Source: Hyphomicrobiales bacterium (GTDB lineage Bacteria > Pseudomonadota > Alphaproteobacteria > Rhizobiales > HXMU1428-3). From it: DNA of 64,000 bases. The first letter of the stretch is position 1. The number at the start of each line of letters is the position of its first letter. Shown here one piece after another: positions 41,166 to 50,116 of this stretch. Below the pieces are notes generated by a model. The model made no database searches, was not told the origin of the DNA, and was given only the letters and a program-made list of their open reading frames with translations. The DNA is taken from NCBI GenBank assembly GCA_021775425.1, contig JAJFHX010000004.1, positions 124,001 through 188,000 of the forward strand, in the 5' to 3' direction. The translations under genes and the position numbers were made by a program.

Positions 41166-43220
41166 TTATTTGAAAAAACCGATGTTTTCACTATTGCCCG
41201 GTTTGGTCTTGCTGACATCTTTCAGCAGGGCGACCAGGCGGTCAACATCATCAAGCACGCCCAGAACTTCAGCCTGTTTGCGTACCTGTGCAAAATCACC
41301 GGGTGTCAGATTTTCAAATTTAAGGCCGGCATCCGGGACTTTTTCGGCATTGAAAAACAGCTGGTAGGCTTCTTTTAAAGCTTCTCTATCCATAAAGCTG
41401 AAACGAACGTGGAATGTGAAGCGCCGCAAGGACGCGGCGTCAAGACGGTCCATTAAATTGGTGGTGAAACAGACGGGAAGGTTATGTTCTTCCATCCAGG
41501 TCAGCATCTCGTTAACTTGCGTGACTTCCCATGACCTTGAAGCTTCTTCTCTACTATATAAAAAGCTGTCGGCTTCATCGAAAATGAGGAAGGCTTTGGC
41601 TTCTCTCGCTTCAAGAAAGGCGTCTGCGATGCGTTTTTCAGTTTCGCCAACAAAGGCTGAGAAAATATCTGAAGCCCGTTTCTGAATGACTTCCAAGCCA
41701 AGTTGTTTGGCCAGATAACGCGCATAGGCGGATTTGCCTGTGCCGGGGGGACCGGAAAGACAGAGCGAGAAATTAAGCTTGCCGGATGATTTTAACTGGC
41801 CGGAAAGATCATCTATATCGCGGCTGGCCTTGGAGAGTTTCGGGTCATAATCATAAATATCTTCACCGCGCCGTGCCTGAAGGCCGGAGACGGCACGAGT
41901 GATGCCCTGGGCTGCACGCTCAACAGCGTCTGCGCCACCTTTGGTGTATTTGGCAACCCTTAAGGCATTTTCCATGATCGCAGGGGTGGCATCCAGCTTC
42001 TGGGCCAGGTTATTGACTTCGGCTTTGGTCAAATTCACGCCCATGCGTTTGGCCATGCGGCCTATGATGCGGCGACGCTGAGATGTTGGCGGTGATTTCA
42101 ATTCAAAGGCGAGTATCATGCGCCTTAATATGGCGCTGTCGATGTCGCTGATGTTGTTCGATGTCCAGAGGATGGGGACCGGGTTTGTCTCCAGCAAACG
42201 GTTGAGATAAACCTTTGAGCCACCACGGCGGATGAGCTGAAGGGCGATATCCTCCATTTCATCAAACAGGATGGCTGTGTTTTTCGCGCCTTTTAACAGG
42301 CTGATGGCAAAGACCAGGTCAGCCAGACGGCCTTTGCGGTCAATTTCGCCTTCTGCGCCGACATCTTCGCCAGCAGCATAAATTGACAGGCCTGCTTTTT
42401 TGGCTGCGACTTTTGTCAGCTCCGTTTTACCGGATCCGGGCGGGCCATAAAGCAGGACATTGACACCTTCTGCCCGCTCAGCGACGGCCCCTTTTAAGAC
42501 ATCGCAAATCAGATCACGATCGTTTTTGATGTGATCATAATCGCTCATCTCGATATTTGCCGTGAGGGGCTGGCCCAGAAGGGCGCTGCGCATTTCATTA
42601 AAGTTTTTAAAACTCTGATCGAGGCAATTATCAAGACGATTGGTGATGGAGAAAGTGCCGCCGGGGCCGGAAATCTCACCGCCTTCATTTTTGATCTGTA
42701 GCAATCCGGCTGCGACCATATCACCGGCGGAGCTTGTGTATCTTTCAATCTCTGCCACGCTGAGGCCGGTTAACAGGGCCAGAGAGCGGCTTAATGGGCC
42801 GATCGATTCAGTCACGGAATTACACAAATACTGGACCTGATCATAGCGGTGGAAACAGGCAATTAGCGCGACGATCTCCCGGCTCTCAGGATCAAGCTCG
42901 AGAGCGTTGGTGAGATTTTTAATATTGGTCCACATGGGTTCGGGCCAGTCGGAATTGTTGCTGGCCTCTTCCAGCATCTTTAAAATTTCAGGGCGGTTAT
43001 CCTGAAAAGCTTTGTTGAAATCAGCCTGGCTGAAACTTGAGGAATAGATATTGCCGATGGCACCGCTTAATTTTTTTGGCAGTGGCAGTGACAACATCTC
43101 AGTGCGGTCGTTCAGCCAATAGAGAATGTATCTGGCGGCTCTGGTTGGAATATGATCAGCCACAAGCACGCGCCGCAAATATTTGGCGACCAGGCCTCTT
43201 TCAATATCCTCAGATGACAT
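41166..43220 (-). CDS. Protein with two AAA+ ATPase domains
   Basis: From the Met with GGAG eight bases upstream (43220, MSSEDIERGLVAKY) it has 684 residues. The first AAA+ domain has the Walker A GPPGSGKTE at about 255-263, AILFDEMED as Walker B, and a following WTSNN sensor. The second has SGPPGTGKSAY near 489, FLIFDEADSFLYSREEASRSW and CFTTNLMDRLDAASLRRF. The N-terminal 200 residues are helical. Double-AAA proteins of this kind are chaperone-like remodelers; the target is unknown. A longer start at 43295 would add a Lys/His/Ser-rich leader. Confidence 0.82.
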   Translation of the reverse strand: MSSEDIERGLVAKYLRRVLVADHIPTRAARYILYWLNDRTEMLSLPLPKKLSGAIGNIYSSSFSQADFNKAFQDNRPEILKMLEEASNNSDWPEPMWTNIKNLTNALELDPESREIVALIACFHRYDQVQYLCNSVTESIGPLSRSLALLTGLSVAEIERYTSSAGDMVAAGLLQIKNEGGEISGPGGTFSITNRLDNCLDQSFKNFNEMRSALLGQPLTANIEMSDYDHIKNDRDLICDVLKGAVAERAEGVNVLLYGPPGSGKTELTKVAAKKAGLSIYAAGEDVGAEGEIDRKGRLADLVFAISLLKGAKNTAILFDEMEDIALQLIRRGGSKVYLNRLLETNPVPILWTSNNISDIDSAILRRMILAFELKSPPTSQRRRIIGRMAKRMGVNLTKAEVNNLAQKLDATPAIMENALRVAKYTKGGADAVERAAQGITRAVSGLQARRGEDIYDYDPKLSKASRDIDDLSGQLKSSGKLNFSLCLSGPPGTGKSAYARYLAKQLGLEVIQKRASDIFSAFVGETEKRIADAFLEAREAKAFLIFDEADSFLYSREEASRSWEVTQVNEMLTWMEEHNLPVCFTTNLMDRLDAASLRRFTFHVRFSFMDREALKEAYQLFFNAEKVPDAGLKFENLTPGDFAQVRKQAEVLGVLDDVDRLVALLKDVSKTKPGNSENIGFFK

Positions 43221-43714
43221 GTCTTTAACTCCGCAGGCAGACTGCTTGCTGCTTTTGTGATTTGAACTATGGTGTTTATTTTTTGAGCGCTTCAACTATA
43301 CATATCTCAATTGGGGTAAACTGACACTTCGATTTCGTCTTTAATGTTAAAAATGCCGAGTTTCAGGTTCGTTGAGAACTTTAAGGCATGTGTTACAGGC
43401 CTGAAAACCGCAGAGACCAGAAATTTTTGTTATTTAACCGGACTGTGTGCTGAATTTTTGCCAGGATTTGCTTAATTTATGCTCAATCCGGCCAAGAATA
43501 ATTGTAGGTATCATAGCCTGATGATGGGCAGGCTGTCACACATTAAATATGAACTATTTTAGGCTGGACGGGACGTATGAAAAACGTGGAAAACCAGCCG
43601 ATTATTCCGCTTTCAGTACTTTTCTGATTTGTTTCTTTGTTGAATTTGTCACACTGCAAGCCATATCCGGTTTGCGTTTTTGTTGTCTATAATTTGATGC
43701 CAGAGGTTTGTTTT
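43221..43714 (+). other. Spacer with divergent promoter regions
   Basis: About 490 bp between the AAA gene and the EVE gene, A+T-rich, with no supported gene. The inverted repeat TTTCAGG (43361-43367) / CCTGAAA (43400-43406) is the only structure noted. Confidence 0.5.
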
Positions 43715-44143
43715 ATGAAATATTGGTTGTTTAAATCTGAGCCCAATACATGGTCGTGGGAAGACCAGAAGGCAAAGGGCAAAAAGGGTGAAGAATGGGA
43801 TGGTGTCAGGAATTATCAGGCCCGTAATTTTATGAGAGAGATGAAAAAGGGCGACCTTGGCTTTTTTTACCACTCTATCAATGAAAAGCGGATTGTTGGC
43901 ATTGTTGAAGTTTTAAAAGAAGCTCACCCTGATTCAACGACAGATGATGACCGCTGGGAATGTGTTGATATTAAAGCCGTGATGGATGTGCCCGAAGCCG
44001 TTACCTTAGAGCAAATCAAGGCTGAGCCAAAACTCGAGAAGATGGTGCTGGTGAATAATTCAAGGCTTTCTGTGCAGCCGGTTTTAAAGTCTGAGTGGAA
44101 GCTGGTTTGCAAAATGGGTGGGCTGAAGTCTCCACCGCTATAA
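43715..44143 (+). CDS. EVE domain-containing protein
   Basis: A 142-residue protein whose start MKYWLFKSEPNTWSWEDQ and middle part GVRNYQARNFMREMKKGDLGFFYHS are the hallmark of the EVE/PUA-like family (human thymocyte nuclear protein 1). EVE domains read modified bases, and many bacterial members associate with defence or tRNA modification. Two in-frame Met codons upstream add unconserved residues, so ATG 43715 is used. No adjacent partner gene. Confidence 0.92.
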   Translation: MKYWLFKSEPNTWSWEDQKAKGKKGEEWDGVRNYQARNFMREMKKGDLGFFYHSINEKRIVGIVEVLKEAHPDSTTDDDRWECVDIKAVMDVPEAVTLEQIKAEPKLEKMVLVNNSRLSVQPVLKSEWKLVCKMGGLKSPPL

Positions 44144-44273
44144 AGCTTTGATCACTGTTTTCCCAGTCTTATCAATAGGGTGGTGCTTATAGCGCTTCGT
44201 GTTTTTGTTGGCAGGTCTTTAAAAAGGGCGTATTTATCATATATTCTTTTAACAGCTCTGGGAGATTGTTGTG

Positions 44274-44693
44274 ATGGCTTTTGCAGGGATCAATTATTTT
44301 GCTGTTTTGCTGGCTGGTGTTGCCGGATTTATTTTCGGCTCACTCTGGTATGGCCTGCTTTCTAAGCCCTGGATGAAGGCTGCATCAATCAGCGAAGCTG
44401 ATATGATAGGGCCTGATGGAAAACGAAAAATGCCGCTGGTGCCGATGCTTTTTGGCTTTTTTGCTAATCTGATGATGGCATTTACCATGGCAGGAATTCT
44501 TGGCCATATGGTTGTGGATGTGAAACATGGCCTTATTCTTGCTGGCTTTATTGTTGCCGGGTTTATTTTCCCGGCACTGTTGGTGAACTACGCTTTCCAG
44601 GGGCGTCCTTTTCATCTCACGCTGATTGATACGGGCCATTGGGCCGGTGTTCTTGTAATTGCAGGGGTGATCATTGGCTTTCTTGGTGTGTAA
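44274..44693 (+). CDS. DUF1761 membrane protein
   Basis: A small integral membrane protein with four transmembrane helices: INYFAVLLAGVAGFIFGSLWYGLLS, PMLFGFFANLMMAFTMAGILG, GLILAGFIVAGFIFPALLVN and HWAGVLVIAGVIIGFLGV. The Trp-Tyr-Gly after the first helix and the PALLVNYAFQ-x-R region are typical of DUF1761. ATG 44274 (GGAGA eight bases upstream) or the GTG just before it. Function unknown. Confidence 0.87.
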   Translation: MAFAGINYFAVLLAGVAGFIFGSLWYGLLSKPWMKAASISEADMIGPDGKRKMPLVPMLFGFFANLMMAFTMAGILGHMVVDVKHGLILAGFIVAGFIFPALLVNYAFQGRPFHLTLIDTGHWAGVLVIAGVIIGFLGV

Positions 44694-44763
44694 ACCAATT
44701 TTTCGAAGATTTTGCACATTGTAATCTAGTCTATGTAATCTAGTCTTTTTAGGAAATTTTTTA

Positions 44764-45039
44764 ATGGCCGAAGTGACCATATATACAGGTTTTGCTTGTG
44801 GGTTTTGTGCCCGGGCGAAACAATTGTTAAAACTCAAAGGTGCTGAATTTAAAGAGATTAGCGTTTCGCTGGATGCTAAGGTCCGGGCGGAAATGACAGC
44901 GCGCGCAAGTGGAGCACGATCTGTGCCGCAGATTTTTATTGATGAGCTGCATGTTGGTGGCTGTGATGAGCTTTATGATCTTGAACGGGCTGGTAAGCTT
45001 GATCAGTTGCTTGGGCTTGAAACTTCTGAAGATGTCTGA
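44764..45039 (+). CDS. grxC: Glutaredoxin 3
   Basis: A small thiol-disulfide oxidoreductase using glutathione. The 91 residues have the active site CGFC (residues 11-14 region, YTGFACGFCARAKQ) where E. coli Grx3 has CPYC, the cis-Pro loop SVPQIFIDELHVGGCDEL and the usual GGxDDL-type end. CGFC is an uncommon variant but keeps both Cys. It precedes the nitrilase-like gene by 84 bp and the two may be co-transcribed. Confidence 0.92.
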   Translation: MAEVTIYTGFACGFCARAKQLLKLKGAEFKEISVSLDAKVRAEMTARASGARSVPQIFIDELHVGGCDELYDLERAGKLDQLLGLETSEDV

Positions 45040-45122
45040 AACGATCCTTACTGGGACAAACCTCACTGGAAAATCCAGCCAATAAAGCTTTCCCCGCATG
45101 CAACAGGAAAAAGACCGTTTAA

Positions 45123-46067
45123 ATGACTGAAACAGAAAACAAGAGTGAGACCGGGCAGGGCCATACTGCACCAAAAATTGCCGCTCCTCGTAAAATTGCC
45201 GTTATTCAGATGACATCAAGCCGGCATTTTGAGAAAAACCTGGAATTTTTGAAAGAGAACATCACCAAAGCTGCCGAAGCCGGGGCGGTTTATGTTCAAA
45301 CCCCTGAAAACAGCCTGATTATGGATTTTGATGGCGCGCGCATAGCGAAGGTGGTCGCGAGTTCAGCATATAAAGTGGGTTTGGCTGAACTGATTGAGCT
45401 GGCAGATAAGCTGAATATGATTGTTCATCTTGGTTCTGTTGCGACTGAGCTTGAAGGGGCTGTCAATGAGAGTAATGGACGGTCGAAGCTGGCGAACCGG
45501 TCTTATCTGATGCGGCCTGATGTTTCGGACGCTGGTGATATGACTGCGCCTGACGTTAAAATTTATGATAAAATTCATATGTTTGATGTGACTTTGCCAA
45601 ACGGTGATGTCTATCTTGAGTCCAAAAATTATCAGGCTGGCGATAAATCTGTTCTGGTTGATTGTGGTTTTGCCAAACTTGGTATGACGATTTGTTATGA
45701 CCTTCGATTTCCGGCGCTTTATCGAAAGCTTGCGCAAGCCGGGGCAGAGATGATCAGCGTTCCGGCTGCTTTTACGAAAATTACCGGGCGGGCACACTGG
45801 CATACTTTACTCAAAGCCAGAGCGATAGAGACGGGCAGCTTCATTATTGCCAGTGCCCAGACTGGGGAACACGACAGCGGTAGTTCAGCTTCTGGTAGTG
45901 GTGGGCGCGAAACTTTTGGTCATAGCCTTGTTGTTGCGCCATGGGGTGAAGTGATTTTGGATGCCGGTGTTGAGCCGGGATGTTATTTTGCTGAGCTTGA
46001 TTTTGATCAGTGCCGTCTGGCGAGAGAGACAGTACCTTCACTGACGCATGACAGAGCTTTTACTTAA
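45123..46067 (+). CDS. Nitrilase-superfamily amidohydrolase (Nit1-like)
   Basis: Carbon-nitrogen hydrolase of 314 residues. The catalytic triad is visible: Glu in YVQTPENSLI, Lys in KIHMFDV, Cys in GMTICYDLRFPALYRKLAQ. It resembles the bacterial Nit1/deaminated-glutathione amidase group, which repairs deaminated glutathione; the glutaredoxin gene upstream fits a thiol context, though this is inference. The first 25 residues before KIAVIQMTSS are low-complexity. Confidence 0.88.
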   Translation: MTETENKSETGQGHTAPKIAAPRKIAVIQMTSSRHFEKNLEFLKENITKAAEAGAVYVQTPENSLIMDFDGARIAKVVASSAYKVGLAELIELADKLNMIVHLGSVATELEGAVNESNGRSKLANRSYLMRPDVSDAGDMTAPDVKIYDKIHMFDVTLPNGDVYLESKNYQAGDKSVLVDCGFAKLGMTICYDLRFPALYRKLAQAGAEMISVPAAFTKITGRAHWHTLLKARAIETGSFIIASAQTGEHDSGSSASGSGGRETFGHSLVVAPWGEVILDAGVEPGCYFAELDFDQCRLARETVPSLTHDRAFT

Positions 46068-46192
46068 GTGTACTTCATTCATAAGTGGCTGTTTTCTTTT
46101 AAGTTGTTTACGTAATTCAATCATAAATATGGTATAATTCTGCTTGAAATATTTGATTGCAGAAAAGTTATTTGAGCTGGAATAAGTTGGAG

Positions 46193-46624
46193 ATGATCCG
46201 ATATCAATTAAAATGTCATTGTAAAAATGAATTTGAATCCTGGTTTCGTTCAAGTGCTGATTTTGATCAGCAGCTTGAGGAGAAACTGCTTTCATGCCCG
46301 CTATGTGGGTCTTCTGAAATTTCCAAGGCTTTGATGGCACCTAATGTTTCAACTTCCAGATTGAAAAAGCAGACAAGTGAAAACCAGTCCCGTGACCGGG
46401 CACTTGAAGAGTTGCGCGTGGCGGCTCGTAAAATTCGGGAGCATGTGGTTGAAAACTCTGAATATGTCGGCGATAAGTTTGCGAATGAAGCCCGCAAAAT
46501 TCACTACGGTGATGTGCCACAACGTGGAATATACGGTGAAGCTGATAGTGATGACCTCAGGGAACTAAGTGAAGAAGGGGTGGAGGTTATGCCGCTGCCT
46601 TCACTTCCTGAGGACAAAAATTAA
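46193..46624 (+). CDS. DUF1178 family protein
   Basis: A 143-residue conserved alphaproteobacterial protein. It starts with MIRYQLKCHCKNEFESWFRSS, with two Cys of a likely zinc knuckle; a second pair follows in LLSCPLCGSSEISKALMAPN. The C-terminal part is acidic and holds the conserved ANEARKIHYGDVPQRGIYG. It often follows the carbon-nitrogen hydrolase gene, as here (126 bp). The start at 46193 has GGAG directly before it, too close for a good ribosome site, so an upstream start (46157) remains possible. Confidence 0.87.
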   Translation: MIRYQLKCHCKNEFESWFRSSADFDQQLEEKLLSCPLCGSSEISKALMAPNVSTSRLKKQTSENQSRDRALEELRVAARKIREHVVENSEYVGDKFANEARKIHYGDVPQRGIYGEADSDDLRELSEEGVEVMPLPSLPEDKN

Positions 46625-46991
46625 TCGGCTGGGACTAAAAACCGATTGATTTCTGGCTTAAAAGACCTGTTTCGCCTTAGCTCAAAGCAGGGCTTCACAG
46701 TGCAGAATCATGGATTTTGATCAGCACCAGCTTCGTATGATTTCTCCCCCTCATTTCTATCCTTTCAAGCAAGGTCAGAATTTAGCCGGAATCGGGCGAT
46801 TTTTGCTGGAATGGCATTCTGTTTCTAAGTAAATAGAGATGAAAATATATTCTTTCTGATCCTTATTTGAGGAATATTAATCCTTTTCACTCGCTAACTA
46901 TTGCATTTTGGTAGAATTTTCACCTAATAACATGTGAAAATAGCCCAAACATAGGGTGTTATTAAAAGACTGTTTCACTGCTGGAAGATTT
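46625..46991 (+). promoter_or_regulatory. Promoter region of the cys operon with nested inverted repeats
   Basis: No gene in 367 bp. TTTTCAC (46917-46923) faces GTGAAAA (46934-46940), and TAATAACA (46925-46932) faces TGTTATTA (46958-46965). These could be sites for a LysR-type sulfur regulator such as CysB, but no consensus is proven. Confidence 0.4.
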
Positions 46992-47762
46992 ATGACGATA
47001 TCTGCTGCTAATACACCTGGTTCTGCGGGCGTCCGTTTGGGCGACGGTGCGCTTTTGGCTGATGACATAGCCGCATTGAACGAAGCACACAAAGCCGCCC
47101 GTGCAGAAGATATTATTAAGGTGGCTGTTCAGTCGCTTTTTAACGGGCGGATTGCTCTGGTCTCTTCGTTTGGAGCAGAAGCTGCGGTTTTGCTGCATAT
47201 GACAGCGCAGATTGAGGCGAATATTCCGGTTATTTTTGTTGATACCGGCAAACTTTTTGCTGAAACGCTTATTTACCGGGGTGAGCTGATTGAACGTTTT
47301 GGCTTAACAAACGTTCTGACTGTGCAACCGGATGAAGAACTGCTGGAAGCAGAAGACCCGCATGGTGACTTGTGGCAAAGAGATGTCGATGCCTGCTGTC
47401 ATATTCGAAAAGTGCTGCCGTTTGATAAGATCATTCAGAACTATGACGCGCAGATTTCCGGGCGCAAACGGTTTCAGAACGAAGTCAGGGCTGACCTTAA
47501 TTTTTTTGAACTGGCCGGAGCCCAGGTGAAGGTGAACCCGCTGATTAACTGGACACCTGATGAACTGAAAACTTATGTCAGTGCGCATGACATACCGCCT
47601 CATCCGCTGGTTGCGAAAGGTTTTGCTTCCATTGGCTGTGAGCCTTGTACTTCACCAGTGAAAGAAGGTGAAGACCCAAGAGCCGGGCGCTGGCGAAATG
47701 AAGATAAAACCGAATGCGGTATTCATTTTGTTGATGGCAAGCCGGTTCGGAATGGCGCTTGA
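46992..47762 (+). CDS. cysH: Adenylyl-sulfate (APS) reductase CysH
   Basis: Reduces activated sulfate to sulfite. The 256 residues (from ATG 46992) have the PP-loop SSFGAEAAVLLHM, the 4Fe-4S Cys sets Cys135-Cys136 (DVDACCHIRKVLP) and Cys216-x2-Cys219 (IGCEPCTSPV), and the C-terminal ECGIHFVDG. The presence of the Fe-S cluster points to APS rather than PAPS as substrate. First gene of a long sulfur-assimilation operon that continues with a ferredoxin, siroheme synthase and sulfite reductase. Confidence 0.93.
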   Translation: MTISAANTPGSAGVRLGDGALLADDIAALNEAHKAARAEDIIKVAVQSLFNGRIALVSSFGAEAAVLLHMTAQIEANIPVIFVDTGKLFAETLIYRGELIERFGLTNVLTVQPDEELLEAEDPHGDLWQRDVDACCHIRKVLPFDKIIQNYDAQISGRKRFQNEVRADLNFFELAGAQVKVNPLINWTPDELKTYVSAHDIPPHPLVAKGFASIGCEPCTSPVKEGEDPRAGRWRNEDKTECGIHFVDGKPVRNGA

Positions 47763-47843
47763 AGTAGCGTTTAAAACTGAACCAGCACTGCTAAATATGA
47801 CTGAATAGAGAAACGACAAAAGAGTAAAACAGGCGATTTTAAA

Positions 47844-48191
47844 ATGGGTATTATCAAAGTACAGGACCAGCAAGGTAAATTCCATGAGCTTGAGGCTGTT
47901 GAAGGCTGGCGGGTGATGGAGATTATTCGTGAGCATGGCTTGCCGATCAAGGCTGAATGTGGTGGCTCCTGTGCCTGTGCGACCTGTCAGGTTGAGGTTG
48001 CGCCGCAATGGGCGCAAAAGCTGCACGAGATCAGAGATGATGAAGAGGACATGCTCGACAGCCTTCCTGTTGTGACAGATTATTCGCGCCTTTCCTGCCA
48101 GATTATATATCAGGAAGAACTTGACGGATTGGAGTTACGCCTTACAGATGCATCCTTACCGGATGGCATTAAAACAGAGGTGGCGGCATAA
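47844..48191 (+). CDS. 2Fe-2S ferredoxin
   Basis: A 115-residue adrenodoxin-type ferredoxin with ligands Cys39-x5-Cys45-x2-Cys48 (ECGGSCACATCQV) and Cys85 (RLSCQIIYQ), plus a typical C-terminal beta region. It lies between cysH and cysG in the sulfur operon. Ferredoxins of this type give electrons to redox enzymes, and here it probably serves the sulfite reductase (50117-51775) or the APS reductase. No cysJ-type flavoprotein gene is in the window. The gap to cysG is only four bases. Confidence 0.9.
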   Translation: MGIIKVQDQQGKFHELEAVEGWRVMEIIREHGLPIKAECGGSCACATCQVEVAPQWAQKLHEIRDDEEDMLDSLPVVTDYSRLSCQIIYQEELDGLELRLTDASLPDGIKTEVAA

Positions 48192-48195
48192 GCTG

Positions 48196-49653
48196 ATGAA
48201 ATATTTTCCGATTTATCTTGATACAGGCGATTTACGCATACTCGTTGTGGGTGGCGGGGAAACTGCTTTGCAAAAGCTGCGCCTGCTCTCTAAAACTGAA
48301 GCAACGATTGTTGTGGTTGCTGAAAGTTTTGACGAAGAGATTCAAAAACTTGCTCAGCCGAGTGGCAATGGAAACAGTCTTGCTGCAATAGAACTAATTA
48401 CACGGCCATTTGATGCAAGTGATGTGATTGGCAAGGGGCTTGTTTATGCAGCAAGTGACAATGAGGGGCTTGACCTCAGGGTTGTTAAAGCTGCGAAAGC
48501 AGCCGGGGTTCTGGTTAATTATGTTGATACACCTGAACATTGCGATTTTATCACGCCGTCACTGGTGGAACGCGATCCGATTACCGTTGCGATTGGCACT
48601 GAAGGGACTGCCCCTCTGCTTGCTCGTGAGATCAAAGCTTTGCTGGACCGACAATTGCCTGCCAATTTTGGTGAGCTTGGCAAACAGGCCAAACGGATCA
48701 GAAATTTAGTTAAGTCCCGCATCACATCTGGCAAGGGGCGGCTTCGTGTTTGGGAGCGGTTAATGCAGGGTGCGTTTCGGCGTGCCGTTTTAGCTGGTGA
48801 CAGCTCTGGCGCTGACCTGGCGCTTGAAGCTGAAATCATGGCTGAGCTTGAAGGCAAAGAGACTGAAAAAGGCTCTGTTGCGTTAATTGGCGCCGGGCCG
48901 GGTAACCCTGAATTACTGACACTGAAAGCGCACCAGAAACTACAGGAAGCTGATGTGCTGGTTATTGACAGACTGGTAAACCCACAAGTACTTGATTATG
49001 CCCGGCGGGATGCGAAGCGGATTTATGTTGGCAAGCAGGCCGGTAAACCTTCAACTTCACAAGAAGAGATTAACCAGACGATTGTTCGGGAAGCCCTTGG
49101 CGGGGCCCGCGTTGTCAGGGTGAAGGGTGGTGACCCGAACATTTTTGGCCGCATTCAGGAAGAGCTATCAGCCTGTCAGTTGTTTGGCATTGAAGTTGAG
49201 GTGGTGCCAGGCATCAGTGCAGCGCAAGCGGCAAGTGCTTCGATTAAACTGCCTTTGACAGCAAGGGGCGAACATCGCTCTATCACGCTGCTGACAGCGG
49301 CGACCAGAGACAAGGTTATTCCTTCTGATGTGGCGGATTTTCTTAAATCCGGACGGCCATTTGCAATCTATATGGGTGTGAAACTGGCTGCTGATATTTC
49401 TGAAACACTGGAAAAATCCGGCGCTGATATGAGCACAGAAGTGATCATCGTTGAAAATGCCAGCCAGAAAGAAGAGCGGATTATCTCAACCAATTTAAGA
49501 GATCTGCCGCTTTCAGTGAAATCTATGAAAATCAACGGGCCGGCGATTATGTTTGTCGGGCTTTCCTATGAAGAGATGGGATTAACCGCTGACCCACGCA
49601 TTGAAACAATGGAACTTAATAATGTTATCTCGCTAACAAGGCGGGCAATTTAA
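48196..49653 (+). CDS. cysG: Siroheme synthase CysG
   Basis: Makes siroheme for sulfite reductase. From ATG 48196 (MKYFPIYLDTGD) it has 485 residues: an N-terminal dehydrogenase/ferrochelatase domain (ILVVGGGETALQKLRLLSK, AASDNEGLDLRV) and a C-terminal uroporphyrinogen-III methyltransferase (LIGAGPGNPELLTLKAHQKLQEADV, RVKGGDPNIFGR, EVVPGISAAQAASASI). An upstream in-frame start would overlap the ferredoxin gene. A hairpin GTGCCG/CGGCAC (49662-49684) follows before DUF2849. Confidence 0.95.
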   Translation: MKYFPIYLDTGDLRILVVGGGETALQKLRLLSKTEATIVVVAESFDEEIQKLAQPSGNGNSLAAIELITRPFDASDVIGKGLVYAASDNEGLDLRVVKAAKAAGVLVNYVDTPEHCDFITPSLVERDPITVAIGTEGTAPLLAREIKALLDRQLPANFGELGKQAKRIRNLVKSRITSGKGRLRVWERLMQGAFRRAVLAGDSSGADLALEAEIMAELEGKETEKGSVALIGAGPGNPELLTLKAHQKLQEADVLVIDRLVNPQVLDYARRDAKRIYVGKQAGKPSTSQEEINQTIVREALGGARVVRVKGGDPNIFGRIQEELSACQLFGIEVEVVPGISAAQAASASIKLPLTARGEHRSITLLTAATRDKVIPSDVADFLKSGRPFAIYMGVKLAADISETLEKSGADMSTEVIIVENASQKEERIISTNLRDLPLSVKSMKINGPAIMFVGLSYEEMGLTADPRIETMELNNVISLTRRAI

Positions 49654-49714
49654 ATTTTCTGGTGCCGCTATTGCGATACGGCACTTGGCTACAACAAAGT
49701 ATTGAGACACGATT

Positions 49715-50041
49715 ATGGCTAAAAAAATCAAAGGTGATCAGATATTTACGGGGCAATTGCTGCGTGAGGGGCTGGTGGTTTATTTCACAGCAGATGAGAA
49801 CTGGTCAACTGACCTGCAACAGGCCGTTGTTGCGACCAGTGACGATGAGTTGACCGAGCTTGAGATGAAAATTGAGAGCATCTCGCATAAGAATGATGTC
49901 ATTGATGTTTATCCGTTTGTGGTGGTTCGTGATGAAAAGGGAAAGCTTGTGCCGCAGCACATCCGCGAGCGGATCAGAACGGAAGGCCCTTCAATAGACT
50001 ATATTAATCAGCCGTTTAAACAAAATATGAATGCCGCTTAA
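49715..50041 (+). CDS. DUF2849 protein
   Basis: A 108-residue protein that is regularly found between cysG and cysI in alphaproteobacteria, as here. The N-terminus has IFTGQLLREGLVVYFTADENW and the middle has ALKQ-like acidic repeats ELEMKIESI, then DVYPFVVVRDEKGKLVPQHIRERIR. Its tie to sulfite reduction is by context; the biochemical role is unknown. Confidence 0.9.
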   Translation: MAKKIKGDQIFTGQLLREGLVVYFTADENWSTDLQQAVVATSDDELTELEMKIESISHKNDVIDVYPFVVVRDEKGKLVPQHIRERIRTEGPSIDYINQPFKQNMNAA

Positions 50042-50116
50042 AACGAGTTGGACACCCGGCCAGGATGAATTGCCGTTTTATTTTTAACTGGATTTGACCT
50101 TAATAGGAATTGACGC